64,000 nucleotides of DNA from positions 1 to 64,000 of the forward strand of contig CAYYUP010000018.1 of NCBI GenBank assembly GCA_964474905.1. The letters are read 5' to 3'. Each line of letters begins with the position of its first letter. Positions within the stretch are counted from its first letter, which is position 1. Below are positions 1 through 8,495 of the stretch, in pieces. The notes under the pieces were generated by a model. The model ran no database searches and had not been told where the DNA came from. It worked only from the letters and a program-made list of their open reading frames with translations. This DNA comes from JADJRG01 sp964474905 (lineage in GTDB: Bacteria > Myxococcota_A > Polyangia > Nannocystales > Nannocystaceae). The position numbers and the translations under genes are program-made.

Positions 1-108
1 CAGCCTCTTCAGCGGGAGCAGCCTCTTCCTCGGGAGCAGCCTCTTCAGCGGGAGCAGCCTCTTCCTCGGGAGCAGCCTCTTCAGCGGGAGCGGCCTCTTC
101 ACTGTCAC
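1..108. repeat. 18-bp tandem repeat encoding EEAAP(A/E)
   Basis: At least five copies of an 18-bp unit, alternating between two versions (inner bases AGCGGG or CTCGGG), run from the window edge to about 105. The repeat lies in frame inside the acidic protein gene and probably continues beyond the window. Confidence 0.85.
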
Positions 109-322
109 TTTCGCTCACAGCAGCATTGGCAGCGTCATTGCTGTTATCGCTACTGTCACTTTCGCTACCCGTGTCTTCGCTCTGCTCCTTTACGTCATCG
201 GAAATCGGCTCTGCGGCTGCCTCTGCGGCAGAGGCTTCCTCATTTCCGTCCGTTGCTCCCGAATCGGAGGCACTTTCCTCCACAGCGACACCATCCTCAT
301 GTGCACTCTCATCCACCATCAT
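1..322 (-). CDS. Acidic Ala/Glu/Pro repeat protein, N-terminal part (cut by window start)
   Basis: The reading frame starts at an ATG-ATG pair (322-317) preceded by a good Shine-Dalgarno sequence (AAGGAG, about 5 nt upstream) and stays open to the window edge, so only the first 107 residues are visible. There is no signal peptide. Residues 1-75 are rich in Ser, Asp, Glu and Ala. From about residue 76 the protein becomes a regular hexapeptide repeat alternating EEAAPA and EEAAPE, encoded by an 18-bp DNA repeat. It must be intrinsically disordered and very acidic. The family is not recognised, and acidic tails like this occur in chaperone-like, RNA-associated and motility-related proteins, so no function is assigned. 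Another start is unlikely given the ribosome site. Confidence 0.72.
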   Translation of the reverse strand, partial: MMVDESAHEDGVAVEESASDSGATDGNEEASAAEAAAEPISDDVKEQSEDTGSESDSSDNSNDAANAAVSESDSEEAAPAEEAAPEEEAAPAEEAAPEEEAAPAEEA

Positions 323-764
323 CGAACTCCTTTTTCACGCCTCAAATGCGCGACACAATCACCAGATTTCAGCACCTCTATCTTTCGGATTTTCGACGCG
401 ATAAGTCAAACGTTTCCGACGTCGATCCGTCAAAATTATCTGACATAAATATACTGTCCTAAGAGACATGTCCTAATGGTCACAGGCTTGACCGATTGCG
501 CATCCAGGCGAGAATCACCGGGCCCAATCTCGGTTCGCGACACTCCGTGCTGGCATCGCGAATCGACCCGGAGCAGAGCGGCGAATCGAGGAGCGAATCG
601 AGTCGGCACAGAAGGCCGAAGTAGACCTCAATATGGGACTACTGGCCCGTTTTGAGCCGCGCGAGCCGAGCAAATACGAGTCGACCGGCGGCGGAACGAG
701 CGGGGGTGCGATGCCTTTGCCGAGCGCCTGAGGTGCAGCTCGGCCGAGAGCCAAGAGCCGTGGA
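323..764. other. 442-bp intergenic region, no gene recognised
   Basis: The first 150 bp (330-480) are AT-rich compared with the rest of the window and should hold the promoter of the leftward acidic-repeat gene. They include an 8-bp direct repeat TGTCCTAA at 455-462 and 469-476 (14-bp period). The part from 480 to 764 is GC-rich, contains three copies of GCGAATCGA between 555 and 601, and has only short frames without start signals or recognisable products. Confidence 0.6.
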
Positions 765-1073
765 TCAGCGGCCTGAAATCTCGCGGTCCAGGCGGCGCTC
801 GATGGCCTCAAGCTCCCGCATTTTTTGCTCGAAGTCATCGCTGCCAGAGCTGAGCTTGCCGCGGCTCTTTGGCTCCGCGGACCCGAGCGCCTTATCCTTT
901 GTAAGCAAGCGGTAGCCGAGGTAGCCAGCGCCACCGAGCACGCCGAAAACAATGACGTACTTGAGCATTGCGAGCGCGATCGCAAACAGGGTCAGTCCAC
1001 CGAGCCCGAGGAGGACGCCCTTGAGCAGGGTCGAGGTGCTGCCGTTACCGCCGCTGCCAGCGGAGCGCTTCAT
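765..1073 (-). CDS. Small membrane protein with C-terminal charged helix
   Basis: The product is 102 aa. After a short Gly/Ser-rich N-terminus comes a long hydrophobic stretch (about residues 16-52) that can form one or two membrane helices, then a charged tail with a coiled-coil-like segment (EQKMRELEAIERRLDREI) at the C-terminus. The ATG at 1073 was chosen because it follows AAGGG and lies about 30 nt downstream of a good sigma70-type promoter. The longer upstream frame has no start signal. No family is recognised. The shape (small double-helix membrane anchor plus cytosolic helix) resembles phage-shock or DUF-type envelope proteins, but this is only a resemblance. Confidence 0.6.
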   Translation of the reverse strand: MKRSAGSGGNGSTSTLLKGVLLGLGGLTLFAIALAMLKYVIVFGVLGGAGYLGYRLLTKDKALGSAEPKSRGKLSSGSDDFEQKMRELEAIERRLDREISGR

Positions 1074-1109
1074 GATCGCCCTTGGAATCGATTTTTTCGG
1101 CAAGGGCTG

Positions 1110-1138
1110 ATCATAGGCGAGCTCCGTGATCCGTGCAA
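1110..1138 (-). promoter_or_regulatory. Sigma70-type promoter for the small membrane protein
   Basis: On the minus strand TTGCAC (1138-1133), a 17-bp spacer and TATGAT (1115-1110) form a close match to the housekeeping consensus. The predicted start near 1103 gives a leader of about 30 nt before the ATG at 1073. Confidence 0.6.
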
Positions 1139-1296
1139 TCGCGCCCCCGCCTTGGGCGTCCCCTGTGCGAGATCGAAGCTCGCGCATGCACGGGTCACGA
1201 ACGCGCATGCAAATGCCCATTTTCCGCCTCCAGAGGGCATGCAGGGCGGAGTTTCAGGGCATACTTTCAGCTCCTCCAGCGCAAGGTTTGTGAGCC

Positions 1297-4200
1297 GTGG
1301 CGAGTGACGACAAGAAGTCTGGATCGAAGAAGCCACCCCGTCTCCCGCGCCGCGGGGGAGCAGGCGAAGGAACGGGCCCAGGTGTGCCCTCTGCACCGCC
1401 GCTTGGCCTGCCGCCACTCCCGAGTCGGTCGCCCGGTACGTCGCTCTTTTCGGGTCTCTCGGGTCTAAAGCCGCAGCCCACGAGACCTGGATCGGCCGAC
1501 AAAGAGGAGCCAGGGCCGAGTTCTGCTCCGCAGATCGAATCGCCCTCAGCAGACAAGCCTAAGCCGCGGTCGCCTTCCTCGCTGGCCAGCGCTCTGAGCC
1601 GGGGACTTCCTCCCCTCGGCGAATCGCCCGCGAAAAAAGCGAAGGCCGAGCCCAAGCCCAGTCCGTCCGAGTCTCCAGAATCCAACGTGCAACACGAGCC
1701 GCCGATCGCTCCCAAAGCACCGCTCGCTGGTCTAGGGGACCTGATGAGGCCGCATAAGTTGCCAAGTGTGCACGATACCCAGGCGTTGGATTTGGAGTCT
1801 CTCGAGTTTGAGATCGACGAAAACGCCGAGGCCAAAGCTGCGGATGAGCTCGACGTCGAGATCGATTTTGACGATGGGTCGGAGGCTCCGATCGTGCCTC
1901 CGACCTCGAAGGTCACGCCGGAACAGGTCCCGTCGGTGCCGGGCATTGCAGCTCCAACGCTGATGCCGGCGCCCCGCGAGGGGACCCCGACTCCGGGACC
2001 GTTGCCGGTGCCTCCAGGCGTGGGCGATTCGGGGATGCGCAGACCGCCGCTGGGCCAGCGGGTCGGGGATTCGGGGATGCGCAGAGCCCCGACGGGTGTG
2101 CGGGTAGGGGACTCGGCGATGCGAAAGGCGCCTCCGCTCGGGGCGGTCGAGGCGCTCCGAACGGGCACGCCGAGCGCGGCTCGTACGCGGATGAGCCTGC
2201 GAGCACCCGGGGCGATGCCCCAGGCGAAGAAGAATCCCGGATCGACGATAGCGTCCCGCGCAGACACTCTGCGCACCGGTGATGCGATGCCGGCTCCGCT
2301 CGTGCAACTGGCGGCTGCGACCGGCACCGAACCCTTTATTGAGCAGGCTCGTCTTCTGATTCGCGATTGGGAGGGGGAGCTAGGTGGCAAGCCGGATCTC
2401 TTTCGAGCAGCTCGCCTTCACTACGAGATCGCTCGGCTCAGCGAGTTTCCCTTAGGCGACCTCGCGCGGGCATCGATCGCCTACCAAAAATCCCTCGGTC
2501 TCAACGCCGATCACTTGCCCTCACTCGTCGGCGCTCGCCGGGTGTTGCTCGCTCAGCGCGACTACTCTAAGGCGCTGCCTCTCTTCGATGCGGAGGTCAG
2601 GCTGAGCGCCGATGCCAACCACAAGGCGTCCTTGATCTACGCCAAGGGCCAGGTCTTAGAGGACTCGATGGGCAAGGAGAGTGAGGCCCGATCGGCCTAC
2701 GCGGCGGCTCTCGATCTCTGTCCTGGCAGCGTTACGCTCCTCAAATCGCTCGAGCGTATTGATCATCGGACGAGCAACTGGAGAGGCTTAGAGCAGACCT
2801 ACGCCAAAATCGCGTCGTCGGTAGAACTCGATCCTCGGCATCGCGCAGCGATCGTGATCCGTCGTGCTCACCTCCTCGAGGCGCGCACGAGCGACTCTGC
2901 GATGGCGGTCGAGCTCTACGAGAGCGCCGTCGAACTCGACCCGCGAGCCTCGGGTGCTTACGCGGCGCTCAAGCGCCTGCATCACGGCAAGGGGCGTTGG
3001 CGCGAACTTATCCAGGTCCTGGTTCGAGAGGCGAGGCACACCGAGGATTCCGAGGTCCGGGCGATGGCCTATTACCGGATCGCTCGTCTGCACTCCGAAC
3101 GCCTCGGCAATCGTGATCTGGCGATCGAAGCACTCGAACGATCGGTCGCTGAGGTCCCCGAGGATCGCCTCGTGCTCGAGGAGCTGATCGATCTTTATCG
3201 GGCCGCAGGCCGCTTCGATGCGATGGCGGTGACCCTCGAGAACATGGTCTCGGGGGTCGAACATTCGAACGAGCGGATCTCGCTGCTGCACCGTCTAGGG
3301 GCGCTGCACGAGGGGTCGCTCGACGACGAGAGTTCCGCTATCCGCTGGTACGAAGAGTCGCTCGCGCTCGAGCCCGCGTACCTCCCGGGCCTGCGCGCGT
3401 TGACGAAGCTCTACACCCGGCGCGGAGCCTGGGATGCGCTCATCGCCATGAATCTGGCCGAGGCCGAGGCTGTGCTCGCGAGCCACCGCAAGGCCGCCGC
3501 ATATCTCCGCGTCGCCGACATCTTCGAAACCCATAAGGGGGAGCCGAAGGCGGCGATCGATCACCACGCGCGCGCTCTCTCGTTTGATCCCTGCTTGGCG
3601 GCTTCGTTTAAGGCACTTGTACGCCTCTACACCGAGGCTAAGCGCTACCGCGAGCTGATCGAACTCTACGAGCGCGGTATCGACGGTGCCCCCAACGATG
3701 CCGTGCGAATCGCCTATCTCTTTCGCGTTGGCGACATCTACATCGACTGCTTGGGCGAGCCGGTGCAGGCGATGCACAGCTACGGTCGCATCCTTAAAGT
3801 AGATGCGCAGCACCTCGGGGGTCTGCACGCGTTGCAGCGCGCTGCCGATCAGGCGGGGCGCACCAAAGAGCTGGTGGACGCCCTCGAGATCGAGGCTTCG
3901 ATGACCCGCGAGTCGCCGCGGGTCATCGTGTTGTTGCACCGGGCCGCGCAGCTTCTCGACAGGGATCTCGACGATCGCGACGGCGCGCTCAGCCGTCTCC
4001 GGCGGATTCTCGAGATCGACGGCACCTATCAACCGGCGCTCGCGAGCGCTGGTCGGCTCTACTTTCGCGCCGGTCGTTGGGAGGACCTCTATCTAACCTA
4101 CGAGCAAGAGCTCGCGATCGCCGAGCCGGGGCGTGCATCGGTAGCGCTCCTGCATACGATGGGAGAGATCGCCGAGGAGAAACTCGGCCGTGTCGAGCAG

Positions 4201-7200
4201 GCCATCGAGTGCTACCGGCGAGCGAGCAAGGCCGATGCAAAACACGGACCCTCGCTCGAGGCCTTGGCGCGCCTGCTCTCTGTGGGCGAGCGTTGGCGGG
4301 AGCTTGTGGCTGTGCTCGAGACGCAGTTCAGGGGCCTTGCCGATGCGCGAGCTCGGGCGGCGACGGCTTACCGTATTGGCCGGATCTACGAGGAGCGACT
4401 GGACATCCTCGACAAGGCATTGGCGGCTTACCAACGGTCGGTCGAGTCAAAGCCTGACTTTCGGCCCGCGCTCGACGGTGTCGCCCGGGTTCGTGCGCTG
4501 CAGGAGAGTTGGCCCGGTGTCGTCGAAGATCTTGCGCGGGAGGCGACGACGGCAAAGGACAAGGCGTTGGCGATCGCTGCGATGCTTCGATCTGGCGAGG
4601 TTTGGAGCGAGCACCTGCATAAGACCGAGCGGGCGATCGGCTGTTACGAAGCTGTCCTCGGGATCGATCCAGAGAACCTCGCGGCACTCTTCGCGCTCGA
4701 GTCGCTCTACCGGGAGATGTCGGCCTGGAACATGCTTGCCGAGGTCTACGTGCGACAGGCTCGGATCCTGCGGGATGGTGGGGCCCGGATCGCGGCTTTT
4801 CGCGAGCTGGCTCGAATCCAAATCCGTGGAGGAGGCGGCCACGAGGCGGCTCTCGACACTTACGCATCGATCCTCGAGATCGACGGAAACGACTTTGATG
4901 CACTGGTCGCCACCGAGCGCAGTGCGATCGAACTGGTCGATGACGAGCTGCTCGGCTTTGTCGACGCACGATTCATCGAGAGCAGCATCGATCGCTCGTT
5001 GCTCGCGGCGCACGAGACCCGGCACGGCGAGAGTCTCGAGCGCCTGGGACAGTTGACTGCGGCGTTGCCGATGTACGAGGCGGCTCTCGGGCACGACGCG
5101 GAGTCGATGGCGGCGATGTACGGGATGATCCGCGTGGCGTCGACCCTCGATGAGCCCCGCGCTCTCGTCTTCGCCAAGGTACGGCTCGCGACAGTCGAGA
5201 GGGATGGCAAGGTCGCCGCGGAGCTGCTGACAGATATCGCCAAGCTCCGTCTTCAGCGTCTCGACGACGTCGAGGGCACCGTCCGCGCGCTCGAGGATGC
5301 GCTCGAGCGGTGGCCCGATCATGTCGAGGCTGCGTCTTTGCTCGACGAGATTTTTGTCGCCAAGGATCGCCTCGATCATCTGGTCGAGCGGCTCGGTCAA
5401 GCGGCAGAGTCGGCCCGATCTGCGACGCGTGCATCGGAACTCTGGGCCCGAGTTGCCGAGATCTATGCCGATCCCATGTCAAACCTCGCCGGGGCGATCG
5501 CTGTGCTCCGTCGCTCGCTGCGGGATCGCCCTGAACACGCTCCTAGCCACCTCCTGCTCGGTGAACTCTTCGGCCGAAATACCCAGTGGAGCGAGTCAGC
5601 CGCGGAGTACCGCGAGGTGCTCGCCGGGACCCAAGATGCCGAGATGATTTGCACCGCCAATACCCGGCTCGCGATCGTACTCGCGGAGCGTCTGGACGAT
5701 CTATCGGGGGCCCGGGAGGCGCTGACAAAGGTGCTCGCACTGATGCCCGATGATCGCGAGACGTTGCTCGTGCTCACGGATTATCACGCTCGCGCCCAGG
5801 ATGTAGAGGCGGCGACCGAGGGGGCGCGCCAGCTCCTGCGGGTATCTGCGGGCCGCGAGGATCGTCTGGGAACCATCATTCATCTCTTCCGCGTCGAGCT
5901 GACACTCGGTCGTCGCGAGCAGGCGCGTGAGGTGCTCCTTAATGCTGTCTTGCTCGAGGGGCCAGGTGGCTTGGCCGCCGACGAGTACCGTGCATTTGTT
6001 CGTGACGACGAGGATTGGGAGCGCTACGAGGACGCGCTCCTCAAATTCCTCCGCCAATCAGAGCAGGATGGGGATCCGCTGGTGCCGACCTATCTGGCGC
6101 TCGCAGAGGTGCAAGCGGAGCAACTCGGCACCATCGATCGGGCGATCAGCACTCTCGAGATGGGGTTGGCCAACGTCGGCGAGAGTGAGCCGCTACGGGT
6201 CGAACTCAGCCGTTGGCTGCGGGCAGAGGGACGAGTTCCCGATGCCATCCGTGCCTACCAAAAATTGCTCAACGAGCATCCCGCATCGGCCCCCGGTTGG
6301 CGCGGGCTCTACGAGAGCTATGTCGCCGCCAAGCGAGGCTCAGAGGCGACGCTTACGCTCGCACCGCTCTGCATCCTAGGTGAGGCCAGCGAGCACGAGG
6401 CGCGGGTCATGCAGTCGGCGTCTCCGCGACCGCCGGTGGGCTCCGCTGGCATCCTGCACCCCGACAACTACCGCGCTCTCGTCGATCGCAACGACCAGGG
6501 AGCCGTCGCGGAGCGCTTGCTGTCGATCATCGATTACAGCTTGGCTCGCCTCTATCCGCTCGATCTCGAGTCTTACGGGATCAGCAGTCGTGATCGAATT
6601 ACCAACCGATCCAACGACCCGTTGCGAAGGCTCGCCGAGCGCGTCGCCCAGATCTTCGGGGTGCCTGATTTTGAAATGTACATGATCCGTACCCAGGGCA
6701 CCCGGGTGCAGCTCGACTTCGGCGCGACTCCTGCGCTCTTGATCCCTTCCTCCGTGGGCCGCCTCAACGAGACCCAGCAAGTCTTTGTGCTCGCGCGAGC
6801 GTTGGCAGATGTCGCTCGCGGTCTCCACCCGCTCAACAAGTTCAAGGCTCAGGATTTGATGCTGATCCTCGCGGCTGCGGCACGGGCGTCGAATTCCAAC
6901 TACGGGTCGACGCTCGCCGACGGAGGAGCCCTCAACGAGCTCAACCGGCGGATCATCAAGGCGCTCCCGCGCAAAGAGCGGAAGGCCTGCGAGGACGTCG
7001 CAGCTGCCTATGCATCGGCACCCCCGATCGACTTCAGTGCCTGGGTGCAGGGCAACACCATGTCGGCCACGCGGGTCGCGGCCTTGGTGACCGGCGACCT
7101 CGTGCTCTGCGTTGAGGTCCTGCGACACGAGGACTCTGCGCTCTCGTATCTCGAGGGCGAAGACATGGTCGGCACGTCGCCCGTGATCGCGGATCTGCTG

Positions 7201-7263
7201 CGCTATTGGTGCAGCGACTCTGCACACGAACTCCGCCGCCGTCTCGGCAAACGCAGCACCTAG
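1297..7263 (+). CDS. Giant cytoplasmic tetratricopeptide (TPR) repeat protein, 1988 aa
   Basis: There is no signal peptide or membrane helix. Residues 1-335 are disordered and Pro/Ser/Arg-rich. They include an acidic patch (about 165-200) and three 14-aa repeats of the type VGDSGMRRxPxGxR starting at residue 242. From about residue 345 to 1700 the protein is a near-continuous superhelix of TPR units (typical A/Y/L spacing, WxxL and LExDP-type turns, helix pairs of about 34-37 residues). A C-terminal globular domain (about 1765-1988) contains the motif ETQQVFVLARALADV, which faintly recalls M48-type folds but lacks HExxH. The GTG at 1297 has only a weak AAGG upstream. Such proteins are common scaffolds in Myxococcota, including motility proteins. 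The exact role cannot be told. Confidence 0.9.
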   Translation: MASDDKKSGSKKPPRLPRRGGAGEGTGPGVPSAPPLGLPPLPSRSPGTSLFSGLSGLKPQPTRPGSADKEEPGPSSAPQIESPSADKPKPRSPSSLASALSRGLPPLGESPAKKAKAEPKPSPSESPESNVQHEPPIAPKAPLAGLGDLMRPHKLPSVHDTQALDLESLEFEIDENAEAKAADELDVEIDFDDGSEAPIVPPTSKVTPEQVPSVPGIAAPTLMPAPREGTPTPGPLPVPPGVGDSGMRRPPLGQRVGDSGMRRAPTGVRVGDSAMRKAPPLGAVEALRTGTPSAARTRMSLRAPGAMPQAKKNPGSTIASRADTLRTGDAMPAPLVQLAAATGTEPFIEQARLLIRDWEGELGGKPDLFRAARLHYEIARLSEFPLGDLARASIAYQKSLGLNADHLPSLVGARRVLLAQRDYSKALPLFDAEVRLSADANHKASLIYAKGQVLEDSMGKESEARSAYAAALDLCPGSVTLLKSLERIDHRTSNWRGLEQTYAKIASSVELDPRHRAAIVIRRAHLLEARTSDSAMAVELYESAVELDPRASGAYAALKRLHHGKGRWRELIQVLVREARHTEDSEVRAMAYYRIARLHSERLGNRDLAIEALERSVAEVPEDRLVLEELIDLYRAAGRFDAMAVTLENMVSGVEHSNERISLLHRLGALHEGSLDDESSAIRWYEESLALEPAYLPGLRALTKLYTRRGAWDALIAMNLAEAEAVLASHRKAAAYLRVADIFETHKGEPKAAIDHHARALSFDPCLAASFKALVRLYTEAKRYRELIELYERGIDGAPNDAVRIAYLFRVGDIYIDCLGEPVQAMHSYGRILKVDAQHLGGLHALQRAADQAGRTKELVDALEIEASMTRESPRVIVLLHRAAQLLDRDLDDRDGALSRLRRILEIDGTYQPALASAGRLYFRAGRWEDLYLTYEQELAIAEPGRASVALLHTMGEIAEEKLGRVEQAIECYRRASKADAKHGPSLEALARLLSVGERWRELVAVLETQFRGLADARARAATAYRIGRIYEERLDILDKALAAYQRSVESKPDFRPALDGVARVRALQESWPGVVEDLAREATTAKDKALAIAAMLRSGEVWSEHLHKTERAIGCYEAVLGIDPENLAALFALESLYREMSAWNMLAEVYVRQARILRDGGARIAAFRELARIQIRGGGGHEAALDTYASILEIDGNDFDALVATERSAIELVDDELLGFVDARFIESSIDRSLLAAHETRHGESLERLGQLTAALPMYEAALGHDAESMAAMYGMIRVASTLDEPRALVFAKVRLATVERDGKVAAELLTDIAKLRLQRLDDVEGTVRALEDALERWPDHVEAASLLDEIFVAKDRLDHLVERLGQAAESARSATRASELWARVAEIYADPMSNLAGAIAVLRRSLRDRPEHAPSHLLLGELFGRNTQWSESAAEYREVLAGTQDAEMICTANTRLAIVLAERLDDLSGAREALTKVLALMPDDRETLLVLTDYHARAQDVEAATEGARQLLRVSAGREDRLGTIIHLFRVELTLGRREQAREVLLNAVLLEGPGGLAADEYRAFVRDDEDWERYEDALLKFLRQSEQDGDPLVPTYLALAEVQAEQLGTIDRAISTLEMGLANVGESEPLRVELSRWLRAEGRVPDAIRAYQKLLNEHPASAPGWRGLYESYVAAKRGSEATLTLAPLCILGEASEHEARVMQSASPRPPVGSAGILHPDNYRALVDRNDQGAVAERLLSIIDYSLARLYPLDLESYGISSRDRITNRSNDPLRRLAERVAQIFGVPDFEMYMIRTQGTRVQLDFGATPALLIPSSVGRLNETQQVFVLARALADVARGLHPLNKFKAQDLMLILAAAARASNSNYGSTLADGGALNELNRRIIKALPRKERKACEDVAAAYASAPPIDFSAWVQGNTMSATRVAALVTGDLVLCVEVLRHEDSALSYLEGEDMVGTSPVIADLLRYWCSDSAHELRRRLGKRST

Positions 7264-7282
7264 ACCGCCCATACGCGTTGAG

Positions 7283-7382
7283 NNNNNNNNNNNNNNNNNN
7301 NNNNNNNNNNNNNNNNNNNNNNNNNNNNNNNNNNNNNNNNNNNNNNNNNNNNNNNNNNNNNNNNNNNNNNNNNNNNNNNNNN
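7283..7382. other. Assembly gap (100 N)
   Basis: Exactly 100 undetermined bases, probably a placeholder of unknown true length. It removes the 3' end of the leftward gene that follows. Confidence 0.99.
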
Positions 7383-8183
7383 GAGAGCGTCGTCGTACAT
7401 CAAGACGATTCCCTCAACGGATCGATCGTTGTACCCGGCGGTTCGCAGACGGAGAATCACCTCGCGCTCGATCTCATTTGAAGCCGTGGGTGCAAGTCGT
7501 GCATACCCGAGGAGCCTTTCGCCACGCAGATGAGTGGTCTCACCTTGGAATGGGTTGGGGACGAGTGAGGCGATTGCGGGGCTATCGAGTCCTCGCAGAA
7601 GCTGTTGGGCCGCGACACAGGCGAGGTGTTGTGCGGCGCCGCCAAGCGGTCCAGCCTCGACAGCCTCGACGAGTGCGACCGTCGCGATTTGACCCCGCAG
7701 GAAGTCGCGCTCTTCATCCGAACACAGCGCGAGGAGAGCTTCCGCATCCGGGGATTCTTTGAGTAGCTCAGTGAGACCGTCGTCTTCTAGGAACTCGTGG
7801 GTGTCGTCGAACGATCGGAGGATCGAGCGGAACATGCGAATTGCGTAGTCTGCCGCGACTCCAGCGATCGAGCTTCCGAATTTTTGACGGACTGTCAGTC
7901 GGGCCGCGTTCATTGTTTCTGCGGCTGCGAGGCCGAGTGGGGCCAGCCAGGAGCTGTCTGTCGTGACAGCTTTCATCACGATCGCGGTGACTTGGATGAA
8001 CTCCGCGACCGCGAGGTCGAGCTGCACAGTCGACCATGCAGGCCCCCGCAGGACTTCCAACACCTCGGTGAGGCGGGCGGTATGCCACCGTATCTGCGCC
8101 CGCAGTTCTGCAGGAGCCGACTCTGCAGCACTCCGAAGGGAGTCAGGCGTTAGGACCGTCAGCATGACTGACTCGGCAGACAT
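7383..8183 (-). CDS. Hypothetical helical protein, 3' end lost in assembly gap
   Basis: 267 residues are visible from the ATG at 8183 to the gap. The protein is soluble, alpha-helical and Ala/Leu-rich with no signal peptide, and no family was recognised. A TATGCT box (8200-8195) lies 11 nt before the ATG and no clear ribosome site is present, so the mRNA leader would be very short. If the gap truly had 100 bases, the frame would reopen after it and stop at 7260 on the same CTAG that ends the TPR gene. This depends on an unverified gap length. Confidence 0.6.
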
Positions 8184-8285
8184 GGACCTGTCGTAGCATA
8201 ATTTGTCGCGTTTCCGACTTGGGAGGACATCGCGTGCGCGATGTTGCCTCGCCGGTCGACTCGCCACCTTCGTGATCCGTGCGGC

Positions 8286-8365
8286 TATAGTGCGCACAGG
8301 AGCGGATCCTCGACTCTCGCAGTTCGTCCGGGCCCGCTCCTGTCTTTGACAGACGCAAATTTTAA
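8286..8365 (+). ncRNA. Possible small structured transcript (low confidence)
   Basis: A TATAGT box (8286-8291) is followed by a perfect 10-bp stem (8296-8305 with 8334-8343). A second stem, CTGTC-TTT-GACAG (8340-8352), shares bases with the first, so the two are mutually exclusive. An AAATTTT stretch follows. The layout looks like a short regulatory RNA or attenuator, but no -35 element or downstream plus-strand gene is seen. Confidence 0.2.
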
Positions 8366-8367
8366 AA

Positions 8368-8440
8368 AGCCGCTTGCCGGAGTCGAACCGACGACCTGCT
8401 GGTTACGAATCAGCTGCTCTACCAACTGAGCTAAAGCGGC
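8368..8440 (-). tRNA. tRNA-Thr (anticodon CGT)
   Basis: A full cloverleaf can be folded: acceptor stem GCCGCTT/AAGCGGC, a D-arm with AGTTGGTA, the anticodon loop TTCGTAA, and a T-arm with GGTTCGACTCC. The discriminator base is U and CCA is not encoded. The 31-39 position is an A-C mismatch. It has its own promoter immediately upstream. Confidence 0.95.
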
Positions 8441-8450
8441 GAGGGCCGGC

Positions 8451-8479
8451 TTTGTACGCCAGCGACGGTGGGCCGTCAA
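8451..8479 (-). promoter_or_regulatory. Promoter of tRNA-Thr
   Basis: TTGACG (8479-8474), a 17-bp spacer and TACAAA (8456-8451) on the minus strand, ending 10 bp before the first base of the tRNA. It lies just past the stop codon of the signal-peptidase-like gene. Confidence 0.65.
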
Positions 8480-8495
8480 GTCTGGGCTGTGGGCC

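Noticed and set aside
126..404. Plus-strand frame over the acidic repeat region
   Set aside because: It is the complement of the repeat gene. The minus strand has the ribosome site and biased codons.
515..1307. Several overlapping frames on both strands around 515-1307
   Set aside because: No start signals or recognisable domains. They arise from GC-rich third positions and overlap the small membrane protein.
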